7,171 nt of DNA from Clostridiales bacterium (lineage in GTDB: Bacteria; Bacillota; Clostridia; Caldicoprobacterales; DTU083): assembly GCA_012512335.1 (NCBI GenBank), contig JAAZEK010000388.1, positions 1 through 7,171 on the forward strand. Reading direction: 5' to 3'. Numbering within the stretch: position 1 is the stretch's first letter; each line of letters opens with the position of its first letter. The position numbers and the translations under genes were made by a program. This document shows positions 1 to 6,893 of this stretch, piece after piece. Below the pieces are notes generated by a model, which was given only the letters and a program-made list of their open reading frames with translations, had not been told where the DNA came from and made no database searches.

Positions 1-1388
1 ATAGACCGATAGATTACATGGCTATTTGGGATAACAAAATATATTATAACTACACATCAACATCTAGCGAAACTAGTGTTGTTCTTATTGATGGTCTTGA
101 GAAAGAATTTATAAACAAATTATACACGAGCTATGTGAATTACTTTGATTTAGCTGGGGATGATTATGGAACAGCTTATAGTGATTCTTATGCATATGGA
201 GGTAGTGGAAGGTTCGAAGGCATAATTAATGGTTGGTTATTATTGCAAGGCGAAGGTGGCTATTATGTAAGAAAAATAGATGGAGAAGAAAGTTATAATG
301 TAGGCTTTTATGATGCTGTTCCGGAAGTTAGTGTAGATGATGAAGCAATCTATGTAGTCAGCAGAAATAGCTTAAATATAAGGACCTTTGATAATGATCT
401 TCGAGTTAATACTATTTCACAGAACGAAGAAGGTGTATTTAATAGCGACCAGATAATAAATAAAGCTTTTTCAGATGCTGTAAAAGATAATATTTATTAC
501 AATATCACTAGTGTGTACGAAGATGAGGATTGGATTTATTACATGTCTCTTGATTCAATTATCAACCGAGTAAGTACTGACTATAAGGTTAATATACCCA
601 TTGTATCTAACGTACAATCCTTTGTGGGGATACATGATGGCTGGATATATTATATAAACGGGTATAATCTTGATTATGAGTATACATATGACTTATTCAG
701 AGTAAAAGTAGATGGAACAGATGTGGAAAAAGTCAACGACAATTATTATAGTAACGGAGCAAAAATAGTTGGAGATTGGTTCTATGGCGCTGATTTTGAT
801 AAAATCCATAAGATGAAGCTTGACGGGACGGAAGAGGTTGTACTCTATGATGGGCAGTCGCAGTATACAATATTCACAGATGAATGGATATATTTCCAAC
901 CTAATAATAATTATCTGTATAGAGTGAATTTTGATGGAAGTAAATTAGAACAGGTTTCTACCTATAGACTTCAAGGACTAGGTTATATGAAAGAGAATGA
1001 TGGTTGGATTTACTACCGGATAACTAGTTCTTACGAGGGAAATGAAGACGGTTTATACAGGATTAAAGGTGATGGTCTTAGAACTGATAAGTTGATTGGG
1101 AAAGATTTTTCTGGAGGATTTGCCATCTATGAAGATTGGATATACTATACTAAAGACTCGTGGATCCACAAAATGAGATTGAATGGAGAAGACGATACTA
1201 AAATATATGAGAATGATACTGAGAATATAAGCGTCACAGAGGTAACAGATACCAACATTGTTTTTTACTCATATTATACTCATGAAGATCCTTTGCGATA
1301 TCCAAGATGCTACAAAATAGATATTGATGGTACTAACAAGAAAGAAATATTAGACTACTACGATGTCTATGGGAGGGAAACACCTTGA
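1..1388 (+). CDS. DUF5050-like beta-propeller repeat protein, 5'-truncated by the window edge
   Basis: Function unknown. The protein is built from at least seven degenerate repeats of the pattern (D/E)-x-W-I-Y-Y ... L-Y/H-R/K-(V/I/M)-x-x-D-G-(T/S) ... K/E-(I/V). Clear examples are encoded near 525-595, 636-733, 771-855, 880-960, 1000-1095, 1131-1215 and 1255-1350. This pattern matches the DUF5050 / LRP1-like beta-propeller repeats common in Firmicutes, which usually sit outside the cell. The first ATG (18-20) is probably not the start: the frame is open back to base 1, there is no ribosome binding site ahead of it, and a repeat-like WDNKIYY begins only three residues later. The true start and any signal peptide therefore lie upstream of the window. 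The stop TGA overlaps the TTG start of the next gene, so the two are likely one operon. A propeller fold is well supported; the ligand and role are not. Confidence 0.8.
   Translation, partial: RPIDYMAIWDNKIYYNYTSTSSETSVVLIDGLEKEFINKLYTSYVNYFDLAGDDYGTAYSDSYAYGGSGRFEGIINGWLLLQGEGGYYVRKIDGEESYNVGFYDAVPEVSVDDEAIYVVSRNSLNIRTFDNDLRVNTISQNEEGVFNSDQIINKAFSDAVKDNIYYNITSVYEDEDWIYYMSLDSIINRVSTDYKVNIPIVSNVQSFVGIHDGWIYYINGYNLDYEYTYDLFRVKVDGTDVEKVNDNYYSNGAKIVGDWFYGADFDKIHKMKLDGTEEVVLYDGQSQYTIFTDEWIYFQPNNNYLYRVNFDGSKLEQVSTYRLQGLGYMKENDGWIYYRITSSYEGNEDGLYRIKGDGLRTDKLIGKDFSGGFAIYEDWIYYTKDSWIHKMRLNGEDDTKIYENDTENISVTEVTDTNIVFYSYYTHEDPLRYPRCYKIDIDGTNKKEILDYYDVYGRETP
1371..1376 (+). promoter_or_regulatory. Ribosome binding site for the TTG-started lipoprotein gene
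   Basis: GGGAGG lies inside the 3' end of the propeller gene, 8 bases before the TTG at 1385. It is a strong Shine-Dalgarno match at normal spacing and decides the non-ATG start. That start also puts the hydrophobic signal peptide directly at the N-terminus. The position inside the upstream coding region implies translational coupling. Confidence 0.8.
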
Positions 1389-1888
1389 ATAAGGTAAAGA
1401 TAATTATTGCTATTCTAGCCTTTGGCCTAATGCTGACAAGTTGCGCAGAAATCGAAGAATTAAAGAATAAAAAAGAAGGTCAGCTAGAAGAGCAATTTGA
1501 GGTTGTAAACGAGCCTTTAGAAGAAGATATAGCTACTATTGCTGATGAGAATAACAAAGAGCAGAGTGCCCATACGTTTATTAGCGATTTTCATGACTTC
1601 TATAATGATACAGTCTGCTATGGTCGTGTAAACAGCTTAGACATGGTGGAACAGACGGAAGCATTGGATAAGATTCTTGCCACAATAAAAGTTTTGAAAA
1701 CTAATAATGCAGATCTAAGAGCAGACTTTAGCACGATTGCTGAATTAGCCAGAGAGATAAAGGAGAACAAATCCAATACAGATTCAATGAATTTTATATT
1801 ATTACATAGATACTTTCATGATTTGGATATATACTTCAATGGATATGATTACAGCTACGCTATAGGCGTAACAAAATATACAAGGTAG
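1385..1888 (+). CDS. Small predicted lipoprotein, unknown function
   Basis: A 167-residue protein with a type II signal peptide: two lysines in residues 1-5, a hydrophobic stretch at 6-17, and the lipobox L17-T18-S19-C20. Signal peptidase II should cleave before Cys20, which is then lipidated and anchors the protein to the outer face of the membrane. Residues 21-60 are rich in Glu, Asp and Asn and look like a flexible tether. From about residue 61 the sequence suggests a small, mostly helical domain ending in an aromatic-rich segment (HDLDIYFNGYDYSYAIGVT). I do not recognise a named family. The TTG start is chosen because of the GGGAGG 8 bases upstream and the signal peptide; the first four bases overlap the end of the propeller gene. 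The tight coupling suggests the two products are made together and may act together at the surface, which is an inference. Confidence 0.82.
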   Translation: MNKVKIIIAILAFGLMLTSCAEIEELKNKKEGQLEEQFEVVNEPLEEDIATIADENNKEQSAHTFISDFHDFYNDTVCYGRVNSLDMVEQTEALDKILATIKVLKTNNADLRADFSTIAELAREIKENKSNTDSMNFILLHRYFHDLDIYFNGYDYSYAIGVTKYTR

Positions 1889-1950
1889 GAGACTAAGAGC
1901 GGTAAACAACGGGTATCACTAAGGAAAGATAGGAAACATAATATATATTA

Positions 1951-1958
1951 AAAGGAAG
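1951..1958 (+). promoter_or_regulatory. Ribosome binding site of dbpA
   Basis: AAAGGAAG ends 5 bases before the ATG at 1964 and supports that start. The 75-base gap before the helicase (1889-1963) shows no convincing terminator hairpin, so read-through from the lipoprotein operon is possible. Confidence 0.6.
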
Positions 1959-1963
1959 ATTAC

Positions 1964-3409
1964 ATGACAAAAGCAAATTTTAAAGATTATGGCATACATA
2001 ACAAACTTTTAAAAGCCATAGAACTATTGGATTTTCAAATCCCATCAAAGGTGCAGCATGAAGTTATCCCTGTTGCATTACAAGGCAAAGATATCGTAGT
2101 GAAATCTCAGACTGGAAGTGGTAAGACAGCAGCATTCGGCATTCCCATTTGTCAGTTAGTGGAATGGGAAGATAACAAACCCCAGGCATTGGTGGTTACT
2201 CCTACAAGGGAATTAGCCATACAGGTTAGAGAGGATATTTTCAACATAGGTCGATTTAAAAGGCTTAATGTATTGGCGGTCTATGGTAAAGCTCCTTTTA
2301 GCCATCAAGAAAAAGAACTGAAGCAAAAAACACATATAGTAGTTGGCACACCAGGCCGAATTATTGATCATATTGAAAGGGGAACTTTAGATACATCAGG
2401 TGTCAGATATCTTGTAATTGATGAAGCAGATGAGATGTTCAATTTGGGTTTTATTGACCAGATAGAGAGCATAATACTAAAATTGCCTAAAAAGCGTACT
2501 ACAATGCTCTTTTCAGCTACCATGCCAGAAGATGTGGAATCTCTATGCTATAAAAACATGAAGGATCCAGTATTTATAGATATAGAATCCGAGAATCTAA
2601 CGGTTGATAGGATAGAGCAGGAAAGATATACAGTTGATGAATCTAACAAAAAGGAACTATTAAAGGATGTAACTACAGTAGAAAACCCGGATAGTTGCAT
2701 TGTATTTTGCAACACAAGGGAAAGAGTAGATGCAGTTTACTCGATGATGAAAAGAAATAAGTATAGCTGTGCTAGAATCCATGGTGGTATGGAACAAAAG
2801 GACAGGTTGCAGATAATGGAAAGTTTCAAGCTGGGTAAGTTTAGATATTTAATAGCGACTGATGTTGCTGCCAGAGGAATTGATGTGGATGGGATTACTC
2901 ATATAATTAACTATGACATACCAAGGGAAAAGGAAGCTTATGTACATAGAATAGGGCGAACTGGACGCGTAGATAGAACGGGAAAGGCAATTACATTTGT
3001 AACCCGTACGGAGGAAAGGTATCTAAATGAGATATGTGATTATATAGAAAGAGAAATCCCACTAAAAGAGAGACCTGAAAAAGATGCTGTAATTGATGCA
3101 ATACCAAGTTTCAATGAAAAGATGAGTAAAAAGCCTAAGCCTATTGAACAAAAAGGCAAAGATTTGAATAAGGGGATTTTAAAGCTTCACATTAACGCAG
3201 GAAAAAAGACTAAGATGAGACCCGTGGATATTGTCGGTGCCATTTGTAACATTGAAGGAATGAAAGCCGAAGACATAGGCATTATCAATATATTGGATAC
3301 ATCCACATTCGTTGAAATACTAAATTATAAAGGCGAAAGAGTATTTCAGGCATTGCAAACTAAGCCAATAAAAGGCAGATTGCGAAATGTTAGTAAGGCT
3401 GATGAATAA
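1964..3409 (+). CDS. dbpA: DEAD-box ATP-dependent RNA helicase, DbpA/YxiN type
   Basis: A 481-residue RNA helicase, close to the usual length of Bacillus YxiN and E. coli DbpA. The known role of the family is ATP-driven remodelling of 23S rRNA during 50S subunit assembly, with the C-terminal domain recognising hairpin 92. All core motifs are visible: F24 and Q31 of the Q motif, SQTGSGKT 48-55 (Walker A), PTRELA 80-85, TPGR 129-132, DEAD 153-156, SAT 184-186, IVFCNT 246-251, ATDVAARGID 298-307 and HRIGRTGR 328-335. After a Lys/Pro-rich linker (about 370-400), residues from about 405 to the end match the DbpA RNA-binding domain (KLHINAGKKTKMRPVDIVGA, later EDIGIINILDTSTFVEI). This tail separates it from the CshA, CshB and DeaD types. 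The gene looks complete and intact. It follows the lipoprotein gene by 75 bases and converges on the CAP gene. Confidence 0.95.
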   Translation: MTKANFKDYGIHNKLLKAIELLDFQIPSKVQHEVIPVALQGKDIVVKSQTGSGKTAAFGIPICQLVEWEDNKPQALVVTPTRELAIQVREDIFNIGRFKRLNVLAVYGKAPFSHQEKELKQKTHIVVGTPGRIIDHIERGTLDTSGVRYLVIDEADEMFNLGFIDQIESIILKLPKKRTTMLFSATMPEDVESLCYKNMKDPVFIDIESENLTVDRIEQERYTVDESNKKELLKDVTTVENPDSCIVFCNTRERVDAVYSMMKRNKYSCARIHGGMEQKDRLQIMESFKLGKFRYLIATDVAARGIDVDGITHIINYDIPREKEAYVHRIGRTGRVDRTGKAITFVTRTEERYLNEICDYIEREIPLKERPEKDAVIDAIPSFNEKMSKKPKPIEQKGKDLNKGILKLHINAGKKTKMRPVDIVGAICNIEGMKAEDIGIINILDTSTFVEILNYKGERVFQALQTKPIKGRLRNVSKADE

Positions 3410-3411
3410 TA

Positions 3412-4350
3412 TTACTCTGAGAACACCTGCGTAGCATATGAGTTTAAATCAGAAAACACAGCTACTCCTACGCCAATCCTTTTATAATCGGGATTTAGGA
3501 TGTTCTTTTTGTGACCCTCAGAGTTCATCCAGCTATCCATCATTTTTTCTGCAGTAACATATGCCTTAAATGTATCGTAATAGTCAGGGTACTTTTCTAA
3601 TGTACCTTCTTTCATGCAGAGCTTCCAGATGTTTTCACCAAAGGAACCATTCCTTTTAAAACCAAATATTTTCTCTGCTATATCCCATCCCTGGTAGCCT
3701 GTTACTGGACTCTTATGAGCAAAATAGTTGTGGACTCCCATTTCTTCGCTTTTGTATCGGGCTGTTTTTACTAGTATACTATCTTTTTCTAACGGTGATA
3801 CTCCCGCCTTCTCACGTTCACTGTTCACCAATGATACTACTCTGTCTTCCACTGCTGATAGAAATTCTACTGATTGTACGTGGGTAGTAGGTTTTGGAGT
3901 AGCAGTAGGCTTTGGCGTAATAGTAGGCTTGGGTGTGGTAGTAGGTTTTGGCGTTGGTTTCTTTGTTGCTACTGGAGTTGCCACTGGTTTTTGAGTAGGC
4001 TTTACCGTTGTAGCCAAATTTTTAGTTGGCTTTGATTCGGGTTTTTCTGTTAGTTTTGGTGCTGCTACTGTTACTGGTATAGCAGTTGGCACAGATGTTG
4101 GATTCATAGTGGGCTCTAATGTAGCATTTGCCACCGTATTAGCGGTACTAGGTTTTTCTGTTGGTGCATTATCAAGTCCACTAGAAGCATTGATGTTCCC
4201 ATTTGCACTTGCTACCATATTAGCAGCATTAGGGTTTTCTGTTGGTACATCATCTAGTCCACTAGAAGCGTTGATGTCGCCATTTGCACTTGTATACCAA
4301 ATTGTTAAAACGATTATAGCTGCTAATATGTATCCCGTTAACCTCTTCAT
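3412..4350 (-). CDS. Secreted or membrane-anchored CAP (SCP/PR1-like, YkwD-type) domain protein
   Basis: A 312-residue extracellular protein. Residues 1-20 form a signal peptide or anchor (K2, R3, then a hydrophobic core at 7-18), with a possible cleavage site at T-S-A22. Residues 21-74 are two tandem 27-residue repeats. Residues 76-156 are a Pro/Thr/Lys linker ending in TPKPT-like units. Residues 163-310 are a CAP domain with VNSEREKAGVSPL 175-187, YFAHKSP 209-215 (His212), GENI 238-241 (Glu239) and SWMNSEGHKKNIL 273-285 (His280). His212, Glu239 and His280 correspond to the conserved CAP cavity residues. The stretch between GENI and W274 is 32 residues, longer than in typical YkwD proteins, and carries the only cysteine, Cys245. 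Bacterial CAP proteins are common but mostly lack a known activity. AGGGGG at 4361-4366, 10 bases before the ATG, supports the start. It lies 77 bases downstream of metH in the same direction. Spore-coat or wall attachment cannot be decided from the sequence. Confidence 0.9.
   Translation of the reverse strand: MKRLTGYILAAIIVLTIWYTSANGDINASSGLDDVPTENPNAANMVASANGNINASSGLDNAPTEKPSTANTVANATLEPTMNPTSVPTAIPVTVAAPKLTEKPESKPTKNLATTVKPTQKPVATPVATKKPTPKPTTTPKPTITPKPTATPKPTTHVQSVEFLSAVEDRVVSLVNSEREKAGVSPLEKDSILVKTARYKSEEMGVHNYFAHKSPVTGYQGWDIAEKIFGFKRNGSFGENIWKLCMKEGTLEKYPDYYDTFKAYVTAEKMMDSWMNSEGHKKNILNPDYKRIGVGVAVFSDLNSYATQVFSE
3883..3951 (-). repeat. 18-bp repeats encoding the PKPTxT linker
   Basis: About four imperfect 18-base units (the last short) encode PKPTTT, PKPTIT, PKPTAT and PKPTT at residues 134-156 of the CAP protein. 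Such Pro/Thr/Lys runs are typical extended, flexible wall-spanning linkers in Gram-positive surface proteins, and repeat number can vary by slippage. Confidence 0.8.
4129..4290 (-). repeat. 81-bp direct tandem duplication inside the CAP gene
   Basis: Two adjacent 81-base units, 4210-4290 and 4129-4209, match at 69 of 81 positions by my alignment. They encode 27-residue units at 21-47 and 48-74, both of the form SANG-(D/N)-INASSGLD, followed by PTE-(N/K)-P; 20 of 27 residues are identical. The length is a multiple of three, so the frame is kept. The divergence shows the duplication is not very recent. Confidence 0.92.
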
Positions 4351-4388
4351 TAAAGTGAATCCCCCTATGTATTGCTTAAAATACTTGA

Positions 4389-4394
4389 ATTATA
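4389..4394 (-). promoter_or_regulatory. Possible -10 element for the CAP gene
   Basis: The minus strand reads TATAAT in the 77-base gap between metH and the CAP gene, 38 bases before the ATG. It is a perfect match to the sigma-A -10 box. No good TTGACA-like box lies 16-18 bases upstream, so the assignment is weak. The gap is AT-rich and such a match may be chance. Confidence 0.3.
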
Positions 4395-4427
4395 TATTTG
4401 CTACCATACTACTAAATCCGATATTAT

Positions 4428-6857
4428 TTATCTGCCGCAAACTTGTTCAGCATATCGAACACCGTCCATTGCTGTTCTGCCATAGTGATCTGCATTAATC
4501 ATATCTGCATAATCCTGGGTTAAAACAGCACCACCTACTACGATTTTAACATCAGGTAGTTGTTCCTTTATTAGCTTTATGGTATCGGCCATAGCTGGCA
4601 CGGTAGTTGTCATTAGCGCGCTTAAACCAACAAGCTTTGCATTATACTTTATAGTTGCTTCTAAGATGATTTCAGGATCCACATCCCTACCTAGATCAAT
4701 TACGCGATACCCATAATTTTCAAGTAACACCTTAACTATATTTTTCCCAATATCATGAATATCGCCTTTTACAGTTGCTAAAACAATGGGTTCACCAGCT
4801 TCGCCTGTAGATGGTAATTTTATTTTGGCTTCTTCAAAAGCTGCATTTGCAGCCTCTGCACTCATAAGTAGCTGTGGTAAAAATACGGTTTTATCTTCAA
4901 ATCTCTTTCCTACAACATCAAGAGCAGGCACAATGTGCTCGTTAATTAAAACCAAAGGTTCCATCTCTGTTAGTGCGGTACGGGCTAGGCTGGAGGCTTC
5001 CTTTGTCAAACCGTGCATAATTGCATTTTTTAGCTCGCTTCTTGTTTCTTCAGACATATTCACTGTGGTAGGCTTTACTGCTTTCTTCTTTTCACCCTTC
5101 GGTATTTCAGAAGCAACTCTTTGAGCAAAATTTATATAGGCTTGGCAGTTAGGATCAAGCCCAGCTAAAGTCATAAAGCTGTAATACGCTTTTTGCAGTT
5201 CTATCGAAAAAGGGTTGATTATAGCCGCATCTAACCCTCTTGTTAGAGCCATAGTAAAGAAGGCAGCTGTTATGTAATCTCGGTTAGGCAAGCCAAAAGA
5301 AATATTAGATACTCCAAGAGAGCAACAAGCCCCTAATCTTTCACGAATTAAAGGTATGGTTTCCAGGGTAACTAATGCTGCTTGAGAGTCTGAAGAGATG
5401 GTAAGTGCTAAAGGATCAAAAATTAAATCATTAACTCCGATTCCATAATCAGCAGCTCTATCTGCAATTCTTTTTGCGACTTCATACCTTCCTTCAGCAG
5501 TATCCGGTATTCCACTTTCGTCCAAGGTTAGGCAAACTACTAGTCCACCATATTTTTTAACTAGCGGAAACACAGTGTCCATGCTTTCGTCGCTTCCGTT
5601 AACTGAGTTAACCATGGGCTTCCCATTATATATACGCATTGCACGCTCCATAGCCTCGGCGCTAGTTGTGTCCAATTGTAGAGGCAGGTTGCAAATTCCC
5701 TGAAGCTCTTTCACGCAAGTTTCCAACATCTTAGGTTCATCTATTTCAGGTAATCCTACATTGACATCAAGAACGTGAACGCCTTGTTCTTGTTGAGCAA
5801 TTCCTTCCTTGAGAACATAGTTGATGTCATTATCTCTTAAGGCCTTCTTGAATTGCTTTTTACCAGTTGGATTTATTCGCTCTCCAATAAGTACAGGGGC
5901 TTGACCGAATGTTATAGCATGTGTATAAGAACTGACTACAGAGATTTTCTTTTGCTCTATTTCATGGATAGGCATATCTTGGGTAGCCTCCACCAGTTTC
6001 TTAATAAAGTTAGGAGTAGTTCCACAGCAACCTCCTACTATGGAAGCTCCTTGCTCGATAATCTTTTTCATGATTTCAGCAAATTTTTCTTCGGAAATAT
6101 CATAAACCGTTTTTCCATCAACCGAGTGTGGAAGCCCTGCATTAGGCTTGACCAGAATCGGAACAGATGCACAGGATACAAAACGAGGAAGAATATCCAG
6201 CATTCTATCAGGACCAACAGAACAATTTAAACCTATAACATCAGCACCTAGGCCTTCCAGCATTGCCACCATCGCCTCGGGAGATGTGCCACTTAATAGC
6301 TTTTCACTTTCATCATATACATTACTGACAAAGACGGGTAAGCTACAATTTTCCTTAGCTGCTAGGACTGCCGCTTTAGTTTCATAGGAGTCATTCATCG
6401 TTTCAATTAAAATGAAATCTGCACCAGCAGCTGATCCTGCACGGACAATCTCTGCAAACAATTCAACGGCTGACTCAAATGCCAAGTCACCCATTGGGGA
6501 TAGGAGCCTGCCTAAAGGACCGATATCTAAAGCGATAAAACGGTGAGCTTGTCCAAACGATGCTGTGTCTCTAGCTATTTTAGCACAGTTAACTGCAGCG
6601 ATAACCACTTCTTCTACAGAAGGTCGCCCATCTTTTCCGTCAAACTTAAGAGCATTGGCACCAAAAGTGTTTGTGCATACGGCATTACTGCCAGCTTCAT
6701 AATAAGCCTTGTGCATTGCAATTATCGCTTCTGGATGATTTAAATTCAACATTTCAGGGAGCTCACCAGGTTTTAACCAACCTTGCTCCTGTAGATAGGA
6801 TCCGGAACCACCATCCAGGTAAAAGATTTTTTGTTTGATATAGTCTAAAACATTCAT
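4428..6857 (-). CDS. metH: Cobalamin-dependent methionine synthase lacking the activation domain
   Basis: Transfers the methyl group of 5-methyltetrahydrofolate to homocysteine through cobalamin, giving methionine and tetrahydrofolate in the cytoplasm. Modules in order over 809 residues: a homocysteine S-methyltransferase barrel (about 1-295) with DGGSGSYL 15-22 and zinc-ligand cysteines Cys212 (GLNCSVG) and Cys277-Cys278 (GGCCGTTP); a pterin-binding barrel (about 318-575) with GERINPTGKK 325-334 and DVNVG 364-368; a helical cap domain (about 605-685); and a B12-binding Rossmann domain (about 688-809) with the base-off motif D699-x-H701-x-x-G704, plus S746-x-L748 and G775-G776. His701 should be the lower cobalt ligand. 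The C-terminal AdoMet-binding activation domain of E. coli MetH (1227 residues) is absent; the layout resembles the short Thermotoga maritima enzyme. The missing domain is supplied by the gene just upstream. AGGAGA 6 bases before the ATG supports the start. The gene looks intact. Confidence 0.95.
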   Translation of the reverse strand: MNVLDYIKQKIFYLDGGSGSYLQEQGWLKPGELPEMLNLNHPEAIIAMHKAYYEAGSNAVCTNTFGANALKFDGKDGRPSVEEVVIAAVNCAKIARDTASFGQAHRFIALDIGPLGRLLSPMGDLAFESAVELFAEIVRAGSAAGADFILIETMNDSYETKAAVLAAKENCSLPVFVSNVYDESEKLLSGTSPEAMVAMLEGLGADVIGLNCSVGPDRMLDILPRFVSCASVPILVKPNAGLPHSVDGKTVYDISEEKFAEIMKKIIEQGASIVGGCCGTTPNFIKKLVEATQDMPIHEIEQKKISVVSSYTHAITFGQAPVLIGERINPTGKKQFKKALRDNDINYVLKEGIAQQEQGVHVLDVNVGLPEIDEPKMLETCVKELQGICNLPLQLDTTSAEAMERAMRIYNGKPMVNSVNGSDESMDTVFPLVKKYGGLVVCLTLDESGIPDTAEGRYEVAKRIADRAADYGIGVNDLIFDPLALTISSDSQAALVTLETIPLIRERLGACCSLGVSNISFGLPNRDYITAAFFTMALTRGLDAAIINPFSIELQKAYYSFMTLAGLDPNCQAYINFAQRVASEIPKGEKKKAVKPTTVNMSEETRSELKNAIMHGLTKEASSLARTALTEMEPLVLINEHIVPALDVVGKRFEDKTVFLPQLLMSAEAANAAFEEAKIKLPSTGEAGEPIVLATVKGDIHDIGKNIVKVLLENYGYRVIDLGRDVDPEIILEATIKYNAKLVGLSALMTTTVPAMADTIKLIKEQLPDVKIVVGGAVLTQDYADMINADHYGRTAMDGVRYAEQVCGR

Positions 6858-6863
6858 TGAATT

Positions 6864-6869
6864 TCTCCT
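6864..6869 (-). promoter_or_regulatory. Ribosome binding site of metH
   Basis: The minus strand reads AGGAGA followed by 6 bases and the ATG at 6857. It sits in the 36-base gap after the activation gene. This gap has no terminator and no room for a cobalamin or SAM riboswitch, so any such control would lie upstream of the activation gene, outside the window. Confidence 0.75.
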
Positions 6870-6893
6870 AATAAATTATTGCACTTTTTATGC

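Noticed and set aside
18..20. ATG as the start of the propeller gene
   Set aside because: The frame is open to base 1, no ribosome binding site precedes it, no signal peptide follows it and a repeat blade begins at once; the real start is most likely outside the window.
693..899. Minus-strand reading frame of 68 codons inside the propeller gene
   Set aside because: Antisense to conserved propeller repeats, with no supporting start signal.
1915..1942. Promoter ahead of the helicase (ATCACT, 16 bases, CATAAT)
   Set aside because: The -35 match is only three of six, and the start point would fall about at the ribosome binding site, leaving almost no leader.
3429..3473. Inverted repeat GCGTAG/CTACGC near the end of the CAP gene as a terminator
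   Set aside because: Six pairs with a 33-base loop inside coding sequence and no T run; likely chance.
3728..3994. Plus-strand reading frame with repeated Gly-Val-Phe units
   Set aside because: It is the antisense image of the TPKPT linker and start of the CAP domain; the repeat pattern comes from the codons of the real gene and there is no start signal.
4366..4386. Terminator hairpin after metH (GTATT/AATAC on the minus strand)
   Set aside because: The stem is only 5 AT-rich pairs and is not followed by a T run.
4109..4498. Plus-strand reading frame with hydrophobic repeats
   Set aside because: It is antisense to the duplicated region of the CAP gene, and its apparent repeat is the 81-bp duplication read backwards; it also runs into the end of metH.
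4786..6743. Several plus-strand reading frames of 66-125 codons inside metH
   Set aside because: All lie antisense to an intact gene with every expected motif, and none resembles a known protein.
6858..6893. Cobalamin or SAM riboswitch before metH
   Set aside because: The gap is only 36 bases and has no room for such an element.
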